DNA of 64,000 nucleotides from Haliscomenobacter hydrossis DSM 1100 (GTDB taxonomy: Bacteria > Bacteroidota > Bacteroidia > Chitinophagales > Saprospiraceae): contig NC_015510.1 of NCBI RefSeq assembly GCF_000212735.1, positions 8,185,001-8,249,000 of the forward strand, in the 5' to 3' direction. The notes beneath the pieces were generated by a model. The model made no database searches and was not told the DNA's origin. It worked only from the letters and a program-made list of their open reading frames with translations. Below are positions 17,453 through 26,157 of this stretch, piece after piece. Both the position numbers and the translations under genes were made by a program. The stretch's first letter is position 1. Every line of letters starts with the position of its first letter.

Positions 17453-18004
17453 ATGCCAACCAGGCTGCAAAATTTGACTTTACCGACCACCCTCGCTGAA
17501 TTTATGGCCTGGGATGCTCCTGCCGATGGCAACAAGTATGAATGGCACGACGGGGAAATCATCTGTTTTGCAAAAATGAACAAGTTACACCTAAAACTAA
17601 TCCGGTTACTCACCCGACTTTTTGCCCAAAGCAAAGCTTACCAGGAAGGGGGAATGCTTATCCCCGAACAAGATGTCATGTTGACTGGCATTCAGTTGCG
17701 CCGCCCGGATTTCGCATTTTTTAGTGGTGCTCAAATTGATCGGAGCAGTAGAAATGAAGACCCCATTCCTGAATTTGTCATTGAAGTGATTTCTCCTACC
17801 GACGATGCCGAAAAGGTGGAAGCCAAACGCATCGAATATTTTAAAGCAGGTGTGTTGGTGCTTTGGTCTATTTACCCCGAGACACAATCTGTGTACGTCT
17901 ATACGGGGCTTAAAGCCGTGGCAATTTGTACAGATGAGGATGTTTGCTCGGCTGCGCCGGTGTTGGGGGATTTTGAGGTGGAGGCGAGATTGTTGTTTCA
18001 GTAA
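17453..18004 (+). CDS. Uma2-family (DUF820) putative endonuclease
   Basis: The protein has 183 residues from MPTRLQNLTL and belongs to the Uma2/DUF820 family, which has a PD-(D/E)XK restriction-endonuclease-like fold. Recognisable parts are the N-terminal TLAEFMAWDAPADGNKYEWHDGEII (typical 'ydgElhddeyEliDGei'), PDFAFFSG with the catalytic-site Asp, PEFVIEVISPTDDAEKVEAKRIEYFKAGVLVLWSI with the E.K-type motif, and the C-terminal beta strands. Family members are very common in cyanobacteria and some Bacteroidota, and their cellular role is unsettled; several sit in mobile regions. There is no obvious partner gene here. The next gene is AT-rich and broken by an IS. Confidence 0.85.
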   Translation: MPTRLQNLTLPTTLAEFMAWDAPADGNKYEWHDGEIICFAKMNKLHLKLIRLLTRLFAQSKAYQEGGMLIPEQDVMLTGIQLRRPDFAFFSGAQIDRSSRNEDPIPEFVIEVISPTDDAEKVEAKRIEYFKAGVLVLWSIYPETQSVYVYTGLKAVAICTDEDVCSAAPVLGDFEVEARLLFQ

Positions 18005-18362
18005 TTAGCTTGTTTTGATGATTTAGATCTAAAATGTAGTATTTTAATCAATTAATAAACTCATAAATTCTTTCAATCATGTCACAAACAAATGATGAAT
18101 TACTCAAGCAAATCAATGAGTTACAAAACGTGGTAAAAATTCTCAAAGAAAAAGAACAGACCAAAAATAAGATAGAATATGAAAGGATAAAAAAAAATAT
18201 TTCTGATGCTTTATTTTCTACAATGAAAATTGAAAATAGATTTCAAATCATTATGACAAAAATGGATTATGCTGACTTCTGGAACAAGATTACTTTAGAG
18301 TATGTTCAAAATTTTTTGTTGAAAAATAAGGATCGGCTGCTATCTTTAGTTTGTCCAAAATT

Positions 18363-19148
18363 AAAGAGCAATGACTGGAAAGTACCAGCGCATGACCGAT
18401 CCTCAATGGGAAGTTATCGCAAAATACTTACCTGTGCAAAGAAAACGGGAGATAAATCTACGAGACGTAATGGATGCAATCCGGTTTATAGTTTGTACAG
18501 GCATTCAATGGCGTAATCTACCCGAATATTTCCCGAAATGGAATGCTGTATACTACTATTTTCAAAAGTGGACAGCAGACCAAACCCTATTTCGCCTCAA
18601 CGCAGCGTTGAATGAGTTGGATCGGATTAACCAAGGGAAAGAGGCCAAGCCTTCACTTTTGTTAGTTGATAGCCAGAGTGTTAAATTAGCACCTATGATC
18701 GGGACTGATCGCGGATTTGATGCGCATAAAAAAATTAACGGCCGCAAACGGCAACTTTTGACTGATTCAGAAGGACGTATTTGGGACGCATGTGCCCATG
18801 CTGCGAACCTATATGATGCTGACGGAGCAAGCCTGCTTTTTGACGAAAGCCGAATGGAACTTTGGTGGCCAAGGCTACAAAAGTTTCTCACTGATCAACA
18901 CTATCAAGGTACTTTTTCGGTCATGGCAACCGATCTGGGCATTCATTTTGAGATCAGAGGTAAGATCGGAGACGCCAAAGGATTCGAGGTCATTCCCATT
19001 CGTTGGGTCATCGAAAGAACCATTTCCTGGAGTAATTTTTGCCGCAGATTAGTCAAAGATTATGAGCGAACCATACAAAATTCGGTTAGCTGGACGATTT
19101 GCTCCAATATTTACCGAATCTTGAGGAGAGTTTGAACGCTAGGCAAAA
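18363..19148 (+). mobile_element. IS5-family insertion sequence (bounds inferred)
   Basis: The element is about 786 bp and carries one transposase. The bounds come from the flanking direct repeat caaaatt (18356-18362 and 19149-19155), whose collapse restores the interrupted reading frame. I could not find convincing terminal inverted repeats, so the exact ends may be off by a few bases and the true duplication may be shorter than 7 bp. Confidence 0.65.
18371..19135 (+). CDS. IS5-family transposase
   Basis: This 254-residue DDE transposase is full length for the IS5 (IS427/IS1031-like) group in a single frame. It opens with MTDPQWEVIAKYLP and RDVMDAIRFIVCTGIQWRNLPEYFPKW, the typical N-terminal domain. 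The first catalytic Asp is in LLLVDSQSVK, the conserved KINGRKRQLLTDSEG follows, and the catalytic Glu is in RWVIERTISW (IS5 family: WVVERTFaWl). The GC content is much higher than in the gene it interrupts, which fits a recent arrival. The start codon lies only 8 nt inside the inferred left edge, so translation may depend on readthrough or on host signals. Confidence 0.88.
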   Translation: MTGKYQRMTDPQWEVIAKYLPVQRKREINLRDVMDAIRFIVCTGIQWRNLPEYFPKWNAVYYYFQKWTADQTLFRLNAALNELDRINQGKEAKPSLLLVDSQSVKLAPMIGTDRGFDAHKKINGRKRQLLTDSEGRIWDACAHAANLYDADGASLLFDESRMELWWPRLQKFLTDQHYQGTFSVMATDLGIHFEIRGKIGDAKGFEVIPIRWVIERTISWSNFCRRLVKDYERTIQNSVSWTICSNIYRILRRV

Positions 19149-20058
19149 CAAAATTTCCGAACATACTCTTAGTTAATAATCCTGGAAGTGGTGCGTTGGG
19201 CTTTAATTTTATTTCAATTATTGAAAATGCTGCTAAAGAAACCTTGACTGAAGGTCTTCCTGGAGGTGACGATGCAAAAAAACGATTCTCGAGTATTCTG
19301 TCAAAAATTCTTAATAACCCTATTGCAGATATACTACTTAAGTCTAATCCAGTAGGCGCAGTTATGTCCAATGTAATTAATGCAGCTTCAAACTTTATTG
19401 ATACAAAAATCGATACAGGTTTTGTTCAAAAAATAAAAATTGAAACTAAAGACGTTATTATTAAAGAAAAGCTGGAAAAATTTAAAGAAAAATTAAAAAA
19501 ATATACTGATTATTATATAGCCTTATTAAAGGCCTCAAATGAATTTGATGAGAGTTTGAAATTTATTCGGTTAAAGTACTCTGATCAAATTGCTTCAATG
19601 AGAAATTATCATAAACATTTTATCAATGCATTAGATATTGATATTAACTCAGGCGATATCCTTAACCAGTTTAATACAATTTTTCAAGTAAATGAAGATG
19701 GATCAGGAGAAAAAGACTATTTGTCAATTATCACAAATACAAAAGTGCTTGAAGCAAACAAAATAGCCCAGAGCGTTCCTTTTTATAAAGTAGAAATTGG
19801 CAAATTGGAAGATGAATTTTCAAAAATCTTCGCATCTTTTATTGATGATTATTTGAAGGTATTAAATACTTCTTTAGGTTGGCAAGATGATGAAATAGAT
19901 AAAATCAAAGTGAATTCATTTATTCGAGAATTAGAATTACGAAAAAGTGAAAATATTGAAAAATTGGCATCAGTTGATCTTAATACAGGAAAACAAACTT
20001 ATTCTTTTTCATTAAAAAAGAGTAAGTTTAGTGAAATTGTATGATATCTATTAGATTT

Positions 20059-20130
20059 CTTGGTTGTAAAGAGGATATTTGAGCTCAAAAAACACCTTTT
20101 TTGAGCTCAAATATCCTCTTTACAACCAAG
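20059..20130. terminator. Perfect 34-bp inverted repeat between convergent genes
   Basis: Arms 20059-20092 and 20097-20130 are perfectly complementary around the 4-nt loop cacc. The inner ends of the arms are A6/T6. The stem separates the AT-rich broken gene from the convergent outer-membrane protein gene, so it could terminate both. A perfect stem of this length is unusual for a simple terminator. Confidence 0.75.
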
Positions 20131-20201
20131 ACTATTTCCTCGGAGCTTGTTCAAATATTTTTTAAGCTAGAGATGTAAAAAATACATGCTTAACACCCCC
20201 C

Positions 20202-22733
20202 CTACAACGTAAAATAAAAATTAAACTGATAGGAAAAGTTATCCTTCCGCTCCGGCAAGGAATACGGCCCCCAGCGGTAGAACGCACCGATGCCCGCACT
20301 GAACTTCGCGGCTTTCAGAATGGGAATCAGCAATAAATTCCGCAAATAAAGCCCGGTTTCGTAATAGCCTTTGTCCAGCGTATTGAACTCCACCTCCTGG
20401 TGCGCTTCTTTGTTCAGCAAGTTCCCCCAGGCGATGTTTTGGGCCAGGGCGATTTCCGGTTGAGAGTATTTGGAGTTGATTTTGAGCAACAATTTGCCAA
20501 AGTTGTGTTCAAAAAAGAGGTACGCGAAGCGATCACCCGCAAACTCGTACAGCCCCATCGTTTGGAAAACGTGGTAACTGAAAATGGGGGAGCCACCTTC
20601 GCGGCGTACACCCGGCGCATTGAACAAATAAGGATAAGGCACATTGCCCAACATCATACCACCCATCAGCCGGAAAATGCTTTTTCCAAAAGCTTTGGAG
20701 GTGTTTTGCGCTTCCATACTCAAAATCAAACGGGTAAAATTGATAGGGGAGGGGCCACCGTTGATTTTCCCTTGCGCCACCTGAAAATCAAATACCGGGT
20801 AGGTGAAATAATAAATCGTTTCGGTAATGCCGTCCTTGTGTAGCCACTCCTTGGGGGCAAAGCGCATGTTCAAGCCTATTTCTTCCTTGCGGAAGGTACC
20901 ATTCGAAATACTTTCCCCTTTTACAAAGGAATAAGGATAAGTGGTTTGGCGGCTTTCGCGGTGCCAATAGGGGTTGAATTGCAAATGCGCGCTAGGCCGA
21001 TAGAACAACTCCGTCCGGAAAGATTCGATGCTGTCCATGCGGTTGCGAATCCAGTTGCGCGGGGCGATGCGGCCGAGTAGGGGGGTATTATCAGACAAGA
21101 TGTTGAACGAACCCGGCTCGTTGAGGTCGCGGCGGTAGGACAAGCGCAAACGCAGGTCTTTTTGTTTACTCAGCAAAAATTCACTGCGCAGGCCGTATTT
21201 CCAGGCTTCGTCCTTGAGTCCGTAGGCTACGTAACCACGAAGTTGCAGCCAGGACAAATTTTTGAAATTGCTACGCAGGGCCAAACCCAGGCGATACCCT
21301 TCATAGCCATTCAAACCGATCACATCGCGCAGCGGGATTTCAAACTGGCCGATGGGCAACATGCCAGTATAATACGCTTTGGCGGATCCACCCAAAAATT
21401 TGAACAAATTGCGCGGCCCTTTCAATTCCGGCAAGGAATCCCACAGGGTATAAGAATTCTGCTCGCGGGTGCTGAGCGTATCCAGACGCAGGGTTTTCCA
21501 CTCCTCATCGCTGAGCTGTTTGGCGTCGGCTTCTTGTTCGCGGGTGGCGTAATTGAACACGCTGGCCGGTATAACTTCGTTTATTTTGGGGTCTTTTACC
21601 TGGGTGCGGTTGCGGATTTGCAAGTCAAAAGTGCTGCCTTCATTGCCAATGGGCATGCTGAGTTCGGTTTGCAGGATTTCCGGAAACCAATATTTGCCCG
21701 TAAAGCGGTACTGTTGTTGTACCCGGAATTTGATGTTGAGGGTAGTGTCAGCAGGACTGGCGATCACATTTTCCATGGCGTAACCATTGGAATTGATGTG
21801 CAGCACTCCTCTCATCCCGTCGAAGTTTTTGCCTTTGAAGGGTTGGTAAAAAATCACAAAAGTGCTGTCTTCACCCTGGTAGATGGTATCGCGAATTTGG
21901 AAATCGTAGCGGTTAAAGGTGCCGTCGCTGATGGGGTTGATAAAGTTCAGGCTGGCCAAGGTCAAGGACATCACTTCTTTGTAAAAGCCAAAAGGCTGAA
22001 AATCGCTGGCGGCAAAACCCATGGAAAAATCGCCGGGCAGGGAAGATTTGCTGGCGATGATGCGCTCTTTGTCCTGCGTGGGTTTTTTATGAAATACTTC
22101 CACCGCTGATTCTTTTACCCAGAGGTACATCTTGTTGCGCAGCGCATCGCTGATGATGGAGTCGCGGCGGATGGCTTCGGGCGAACGCTGCTTGGTTTTG
22201 GCATCCTTTTCTTTGTCCTTTTTGAGCGATTCTTTGAATTTTTGAAAATTGCCAACCGTAAAGGACGACTTGTTGTAAGAAAGGTATTGGTAAGAATTAT
22301 ACGCTTCAGGATTGTTTTGGGGACGATTGGCCAACACCTTACGGATGATGCCCCAAGCCGGGTTTTCTTTGGGGCGGATGGTCACTTCAGGCAAATTCAA
22401 CACGTCTTCAGCTAGGGAAATCAACAGAAATGAACCTACGTTGGTGAGCGGCACTTCTTTGGTTTGATACCCGACATAGCTGATCACCAGGGTAGCGGTG
22501 CTGGGGGCAATAACCGTGAAATTTCCATCCAGGTCGGTAGTGGTTCCCTGGGAATTACCTTTGATGCCAATGCTGACAAAGGCCAGCGCTTCCTGGGACT
22601 TTGCATCCTGGATTTTACCCAAATAGGTTTTGTTTTGCGCGGAAAGCCAGGTAATTGACAGTACAAAACAAGCCAAAACGCTTGCCAAATGGGCATACTT
22701 CTCCCAAACCAAAAATTTCAACTCAAATCTCAT
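20202..22733 (-). CDS. Outer-membrane protein with CarboxypepD_reg-like N-terminus (DUF5686 type)
   Basis: The protein has 843 residues from MRFELKFLVW; the open frame back to 22805 is ignored. A signal peptide ends near WLSAQ. The next 90 residues form a carboxypeptidase regulatory-like beta-sandwich (GKIQDAKSQEALAFVSIGIKGNSQGTTTDLDGNFT ... ISYVGYQT). A conserved block NLPEVTIRPKENPAWGIIRKVLANRPQNNP follows, typical of the Bacteroidota DUF5686 family. The rest has alternating strands and ends in an aromatic-rich final strand (NFSYQFNFYFTL), as expected for an outer-membrane barrel. There is no TonB box or plug that I can see. The role is not established; its neighbours give no clue. Confidence 0.82.
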   Translation of the reverse strand: MRFELKFLVWEKYAHLASVLACFVLSITWLSAQNKTYLGKIQDAKSQEALAFVSIGIKGNSQGTTTDLDGNFTVIAPSTATLVISYVGYQTKEVPLTNVGSFLLISLAEDVLNLPEVTIRPKENPAWGIIRKVLANRPQNNPEAYNSYQYLSYNKSSFTVGNFQKFKESLKKDKEKDAKTKQRSPEAIRRDSIISDALRNKMYLWVKESAVEVFHKKPTQDKERIIASKSSLPGDFSMGFAASDFQPFGFYKEVMSLTLASLNFINPISDGTFNRYDFQIRDTIYQGEDSTFVIFYQPFKGKNFDGMRGVLHINSNGYAMENVIASPADTTLNIKFRVQQQYRFTGKYWFPEILQTELSMPIGNEGSTFDLQIRNRTQVKDPKINEVIPASVFNYATREQEADAKQLSDEEWKTLRLDTLSTREQNSYTLWDSLPELKGPRNLFKFLGGSAKAYYTGMLPIGQFEIPLRDVIGLNGYEGYRLGLALRSNFKNLSWLQLRGYVAYGLKDEAWKYGLRSEFLLSKQKDLRLRLSYRRDLNEPGSFNILSDNTPLLGRIAPRNWIRNRMDSIESFRTELFYRPSAHLQFNPYWHRESRQTTYPYSFVKGESISNGTFRKEEIGLNMRFAPKEWLHKDGITETIYYFTYPVFDFQVAQGKINGGPSPINFTRLILSMEAQNTSKAFGKSIFRLMGGMMLGNVPYPYLFNAPGVRREGGSPIFSYHVFQTMGLYEFAGDRFAYLFFEHNFGKLLLKINSKYSQPEIALAQNIAWGNLLNKEAHQEVEFNTLDKGYYETGLYLRNLLLIPILKAAKFSAGIGAFYRWGPYSLPERKDNFSYQFNFYFTL

Positions 22734-22824
22734 TGCCTTTTTTTTAGATCCAAAACAGCCGACGGTGTTCATCAGGGACACATATGAACACTTTTGCAGT
22801 GACATGGTATAATACGTTTAAACA

Positions 22825-25800
22825 TTAAAATTGGTTGTCCAGGTTTAGTTTAAATTGTTGTTCGAGTTGAAAAAGAAGGTATGCAGAGTATTGATCTTCG
22901 GCCAATTGCCGGTTAATGCGCCATACATTGTCTTTGATCTGGGGAAACTCCAGGCTACGCCGAATGGGCAAACGACTGAAATAGTTTTTCAGGTGAATAC
23001 CTTTGGGTGGCGCATCTTTTTGTTCACTCAGTTTGATTTCTGCCAACATCTCTTTGCGCTGGGGGTTCAGCCATTTTTGGATGCCCGTTTCCCCTGCAAA
23101 AAACAATTGCACCGCTGGACCAGTGATTTTCAAAATGATGCCCACCAAACGATCCTGTGCTTCGGGTAAAAATTCACCCAATTGAGCTTGCTCTATCAAC
23201 AGGTATTGCTCAGTTTTGTTTTCATCATTGACGCTGTAATAGTGAGATTCGCGGTACCAAACCTCGGTAAACGCAAATTCATAATTTTTTTCGATACACA
23301 ATGCGCTGTACACGGGTCGCATTTTTTCGCAGGCCTCTCCAAAAATGCCCAGGTAAGCGATATTGGCCGAAGGATTGGCTTGCTGATACACTTCAACTTT
23401 GAGCCGGAAAAACTTTTCTTCCCACTGTTCAACTTCGGCTATTTCGTCCGTGGCGCTACCGATCCCCAGCACCGCCAAACTCAGCTTTTGCTCCAGGTCT
23501 TCTACTTCACTGACCAAACTTTCCACTTTATCGCGGAGCGCCATCAATTGCATCTTACGGATTTCGGCCTGGGCTGAAAAAACGGGGTCTTTGCCTTGTT
23601 CCCCTTTGGCTTCTTCTTCCAAATCATCCAGTTCCTGCAACAGCAAGGTAAATAAATGACTCTCCTTAAACCCAATGGCCGAGCCGCGCAGCACCGATGC
23701 TTGATCGGCACCGTCCTGCAAATTGAACTCATCGAGCAATTCTTCCAAAGGCACGGGTTCCGGTTCTACTTCCACCTTTACACTGCCTTTGCTGGTTTTA
23801 ACCACCACGTTCAATTTGTCGGTGGGATCGTATAGATTGAGTTGGTTAGACAAGGGCAAGGCAATCAGTTCGCGGATGGCCCGTTGGAGTTGGCGGCCAC
23901 CGTATTTGGGGTGAAAGCCCTCTTCGGCCAGTTTCTCCAGGGCATTGTCATTGATGCTCAATTCCAGTTTGCGGTAGCGAATTCCGTCACGGGTTTTGAA
24001 CTGTTCAATTTCGCGGGTGACGATGGCCCGGATGAGGGTTTTGTCGAGCGATTGAAACGCAATGATTTGGTCGATGCGGTTGACCAGTTCCGGGCGAAAA
24101 TATTTTTTTATGGCGTCTTGATACAATTCTTGGGCCGGTTTTCCCACATTGCCAAATCCTGGCCGGGGGCGGTTGGCGTCGGCTCCCAGGTTGGTGGTCA
24201 TGATGACGATGGCACTACAAAAATCGGCGGTCCGGCCCCGGTTGTCGCTCAAGCGGCCTTCGCCCAAGAGTTGGAGTAGGAGGTCAAAAAAATTGGGATG
24301 GGCTTTTTCAATTTCATCAAAAAGCAGCACGCTAAAGGGTTGTTTGCGGATGGCCGAAGTGAGCAATCCTTCCACGTTGCCCGCTCCTGCGAGGCGCAAA
24401 AGCGCACCCGGCGTGCCATATTCACTCATATCGAAGCGCACCATGCGGTCTTTGTCGCCAAACATGAATGCGGTGAGTACCTTGGCCAATTCCGTTTTGC
24501 CCACCCCGGTGGGGCCGGCAAATAAAAAGGAAGCAATGGGTTTGTCCGTCCGCGCGAGTGCCGTTTTAATGGCCACCATCGCATCTACCACCGCATCCAC
24601 GGCCAATTCCTGTCCAAATACTTGCTGGTAAAAATAGGCTTTGACTTGAGCAGGAACCAAGGAAATGTTTGGATCCACAATCATGGGGGGCATGCCACTT
24701 TCGGCGCAAAAATAACGGATGACCTCGTTGCGGTCGATGATGGAAAAATCTTCTTGTCCACCTTGGGGTTTGCTCATCCGCAAGGCCATGCCTTCCAAAA
24801 AACGGATGGGTTTGCCCGGCATGCCCGCATAAGGCATAAAGCGGCGGTGCAGACGGATGACTTCGTTAACCGCTTCTTCGGCAATGAGAATATTGGCTTG
24901 CTCGGCCAAGGCTTTTACTTTGTCCAGAATGATCTGTTCCATCTGCTCCCCACGCGGTTCGTTGAGGCGCAAGACCTGAAAATAGGCGGGATAGCCGGGG
25001 GCGTTCAGTTCAATGCGGGCAAATTGCTCTTCCGTACATTCACTGATCATCCGAATCTGGCCCTGACTGAGGTAAGCGGTCAAAAACTCAGCCATACTGG
25101 CCTCATTCCCCTGGTATTGCCCCACCTCAAACAAATCCATTAGGTTGCGCAGATACAAAATATGAGGCGTATTGGCAATTTCTTTGATTAATTCAGACAG
25201 GTTAAACTCCCAGCCGCGTTCCTGAGACAACTCTTTGATGAGGGTGGAAGCGGTGGTTTCCCAAATGTTGAATTCATCGGGATAGTGTAACTTCAACTGA
25301 CGGGTTGCTTCCCAGATCAGGGCAGTTTTTCCCACCCCGGAAGGCCCGATGATGAGCAAGTTGTTGGGATAGCCACCCCGCAAAATGCGCAAGACCTGGT
25401 TCAATTCTTTTTCGCAGCCATAACTCTCCTGGCGGACGATGTTGAGGTTGCTGGCCACTTTGTCGAGCCAAACAAACTTGCCCTGTTCTTTTTCTGGGCG
25501 TTTTTCACCTGGATCAAGTGCTTCCAGGTTGATTTCTTTTTGGATGAGTTCAATACTTTTGAACCAAATCGTGGAGATGATGTCCTGCACAGAAAGCAGA
25601 CGATCTTGCCGCCGGAAATCAATGCGGACCAATTCCCGTAAATTTTCGGCTAAATCCACTTCAAAAGTTGCGGAGGTTTCCAGTCCAAGCGCAGGCAAGA
25701 TAGCCCGCCAGGCGTGTTCCTGTTGCTGATAAAAAAACTCGAAACTCAAATTAAAGGCCGGGGTGCCTGGGCCACTGGTACCCGCCGGAAAATCTACTTC

Positions 25801-26028
25801 CAATTCTGAAGTGTAGTACGTGCTGGGCCTCAACAAATCCATTAAGGGCAGCAGGGGTGTTTGGTTGTAAAGCTGTTCCTGTAAGGCTGACTGGTATTCA
25901 TCTGCCACCTCACTCAAGGTTTTTCCCAAACGAATCGAATGTGCGTCCGTCATCGGATTCAGCAAGGTCACATTGTTGCTGAAGCTCAAACGAAAGGCAA
26001 AAAAAGGAATGCTGATGGGAAGGGGCAT
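22825..26028 (-). CDS. Clp/Hsp100-like double AAA+ ATPase with coiled coil and release-factor-like C-terminal domain
   Basis: This is a 1067-residue unfoldase-like protein. Residues 1-200 do not look like the usual Clp_N repeats. D1 has Walker A GPSGVGKT (228-235), but the Walker B position reads ILYLRNLMD (about 290-298) instead of hhhhDE. D2 is canonical: GPTGVGKT (505-512), VLLFDEIEKAHP (567-578), sensor MTTNLG (610-615) and the C-terminal small domain with GGRQLQRAI. After D2 come acidic linkers and a coiled coil (800-870). Residues 870-1000 resemble the PCRF domain of class I release factors, for example KNYEFAFTEVWYRES and IILKITGPAVQLFFAGETGI (RFs have lkIxGxyAyGyLkxExGvHRl). No protease partner is adjacent. 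The combination is unusual; see findings. Confidence 0.8.
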   Translation of the reverse strand: MPLPISIPFFAFRLSFSNNVTLLNPMTDAHSIRLGKTLSEVADEYQSALQEQLYNQTPLLPLMDLLRPSTYYTSELEVDFPAGTSGPGTPAFNLSFEFFYQQQEHAWRAILPALGLETSATFEVDLAENLRELVRIDFRRQDRLLSVQDIISTIWFKSIELIQKEINLEALDPGEKRPEKEQGKFVWLDKVASNLNIVRQESYGCEKELNQVLRILRGGYPNNLLIIGPSGVGKTALIWEATRQLKLHYPDEFNIWETTASTLIKELSQERGWEFNLSELIKEIANTPHILYLRNLMDLFEVGQYQGNEASMAEFLTAYLSQGQIRMISECTEEQFARIELNAPGYPAYFQVLRLNEPRGEQMEQIILDKVKALAEQANILIAEEAVNEVIRLHRRFMPYAGMPGKPIRFLEGMALRMSKPQGGQEDFSIIDRNEVIRYFCAESGMPPMIVDPNISLVPAQVKAYFYQQVFGQELAVDAVVDAMVAIKTALARTDKPIASFLFAGPTGVGKTELAKVLTAFMFGDKDRMVRFDMSEYGTPGALLRLAGAGNVEGLLTSAIRKQPFSVLLFDEIEKAHPNFFDLLLQLLGEGRLSDNRGRTADFCSAIVIMTTNLGADANRPRPGFGNVGKPAQELYQDAIKKYFRPELVNRIDQIIAFQSLDKTLIRAIVTREIEQFKTRDGIRYRKLELSINDNALEKLAEEGFHPKYGGRQLQRAIRELIALPLSNQLNLYDPTDKLNVVVKTSKGSVKVEVEPEPVPLEELLDEFNLQDGADQASVLRGSAIGFKESHLFTLLLQELDDLEEEAKGEQGKDPVFSAQAEIRKMQLMALRDKVESLVSEVEDLEQKLSLAVLGIGSATDEIAEVEQWEEKFFRLKVEVYQQANPSANIAYLGIFGEACEKMRPVYSALCIEKNYEFAFTEVWYRESHYYSVNDENKTEQYLLIEQAQLGEFLPEAQDRLVGIILKITGPAVQLFFAGETGIQKWLNPQRKEMLAEIKLSEQKDAPPKGIHLKNYFSRLPIRRSLEFPQIKDNVWRINRQLAEDQYSAYLLFQLEQQFKLNLDNQF

Positions 26029-26090
26029 AAGAACGGGTTAGGGTTAGAGTGTGGTGGTGTGGGTGTGGGGAGCCTTGCTCATGATATTTT

Positions 26091-26135
26091 ACCGCAGTTG
26101 CACAGCGTTTAGAGACAACTTTATGCAACTGCGGT
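26091..26135. other. Hairpin between oxidoreductase and AAA+ gene
   Basis: A 12-bp perfect inverted repeat (26091-26102 and 26124-26135) lies in the 129-nt gap between the stop of the Gfo/Idh/MocA gene and the start of the AAA+ gene, both on the minus strand. It may act as a terminator, though no T-run follows closely. Confidence 0.4.
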
Positions 26136-26157
26136 TAAAAAATCAAGGTATTGTAAG

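Larger units (their letters stand above)
18079..20044 (+). pseudogene. AT-rich gene of unknown function interrupted by an IS5-type element
   Basis: The N-terminal part runs from 18079 to 18362 and the C-terminal part resumes at 19156 and ends at 20044. Removing 18363-19148 and one copy of a 7-bp direct repeat (caaaatt) at the junction restores one frame of about 390 residues. The reconstructed protein begins with a coiled coil (MSQTNDELLKQINELQNVV and onward), has a central hydrophobic, Gly/Ala-containing stretch near PIADILLKSNPVGAVMSNVI, and is otherwise rich in amphipathic Lys/Glu helices. No signal peptide or enzyme motif is visible. The very low GC suggests recent transfer. An all-helical protein with one hydrophobic hairpin could be membrane-active, but this is speculation. 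A perfect 34-bp hairpin follows. Confidence 0.75.

Noticed and set aside
18343-19160. Terminal inverted repeats of the IS5-type element
   Set aside because: Only weak AT-rich matches were seen at the edges; the boundaries rest on the direct repeat and restored frame instead.
21162-22109. A 315-codon frame opposite the DUF5686-type outer-membrane gene
   Set aside because: Same reason: biased composition, no motif, and full overlap with a clear gene.
22825-26028. ClpV of a type VI or contractile injection system
   Set aside because: No sheath, baseplate or other secretion genes are near, and the C-terminal extension is unlike ClpV.
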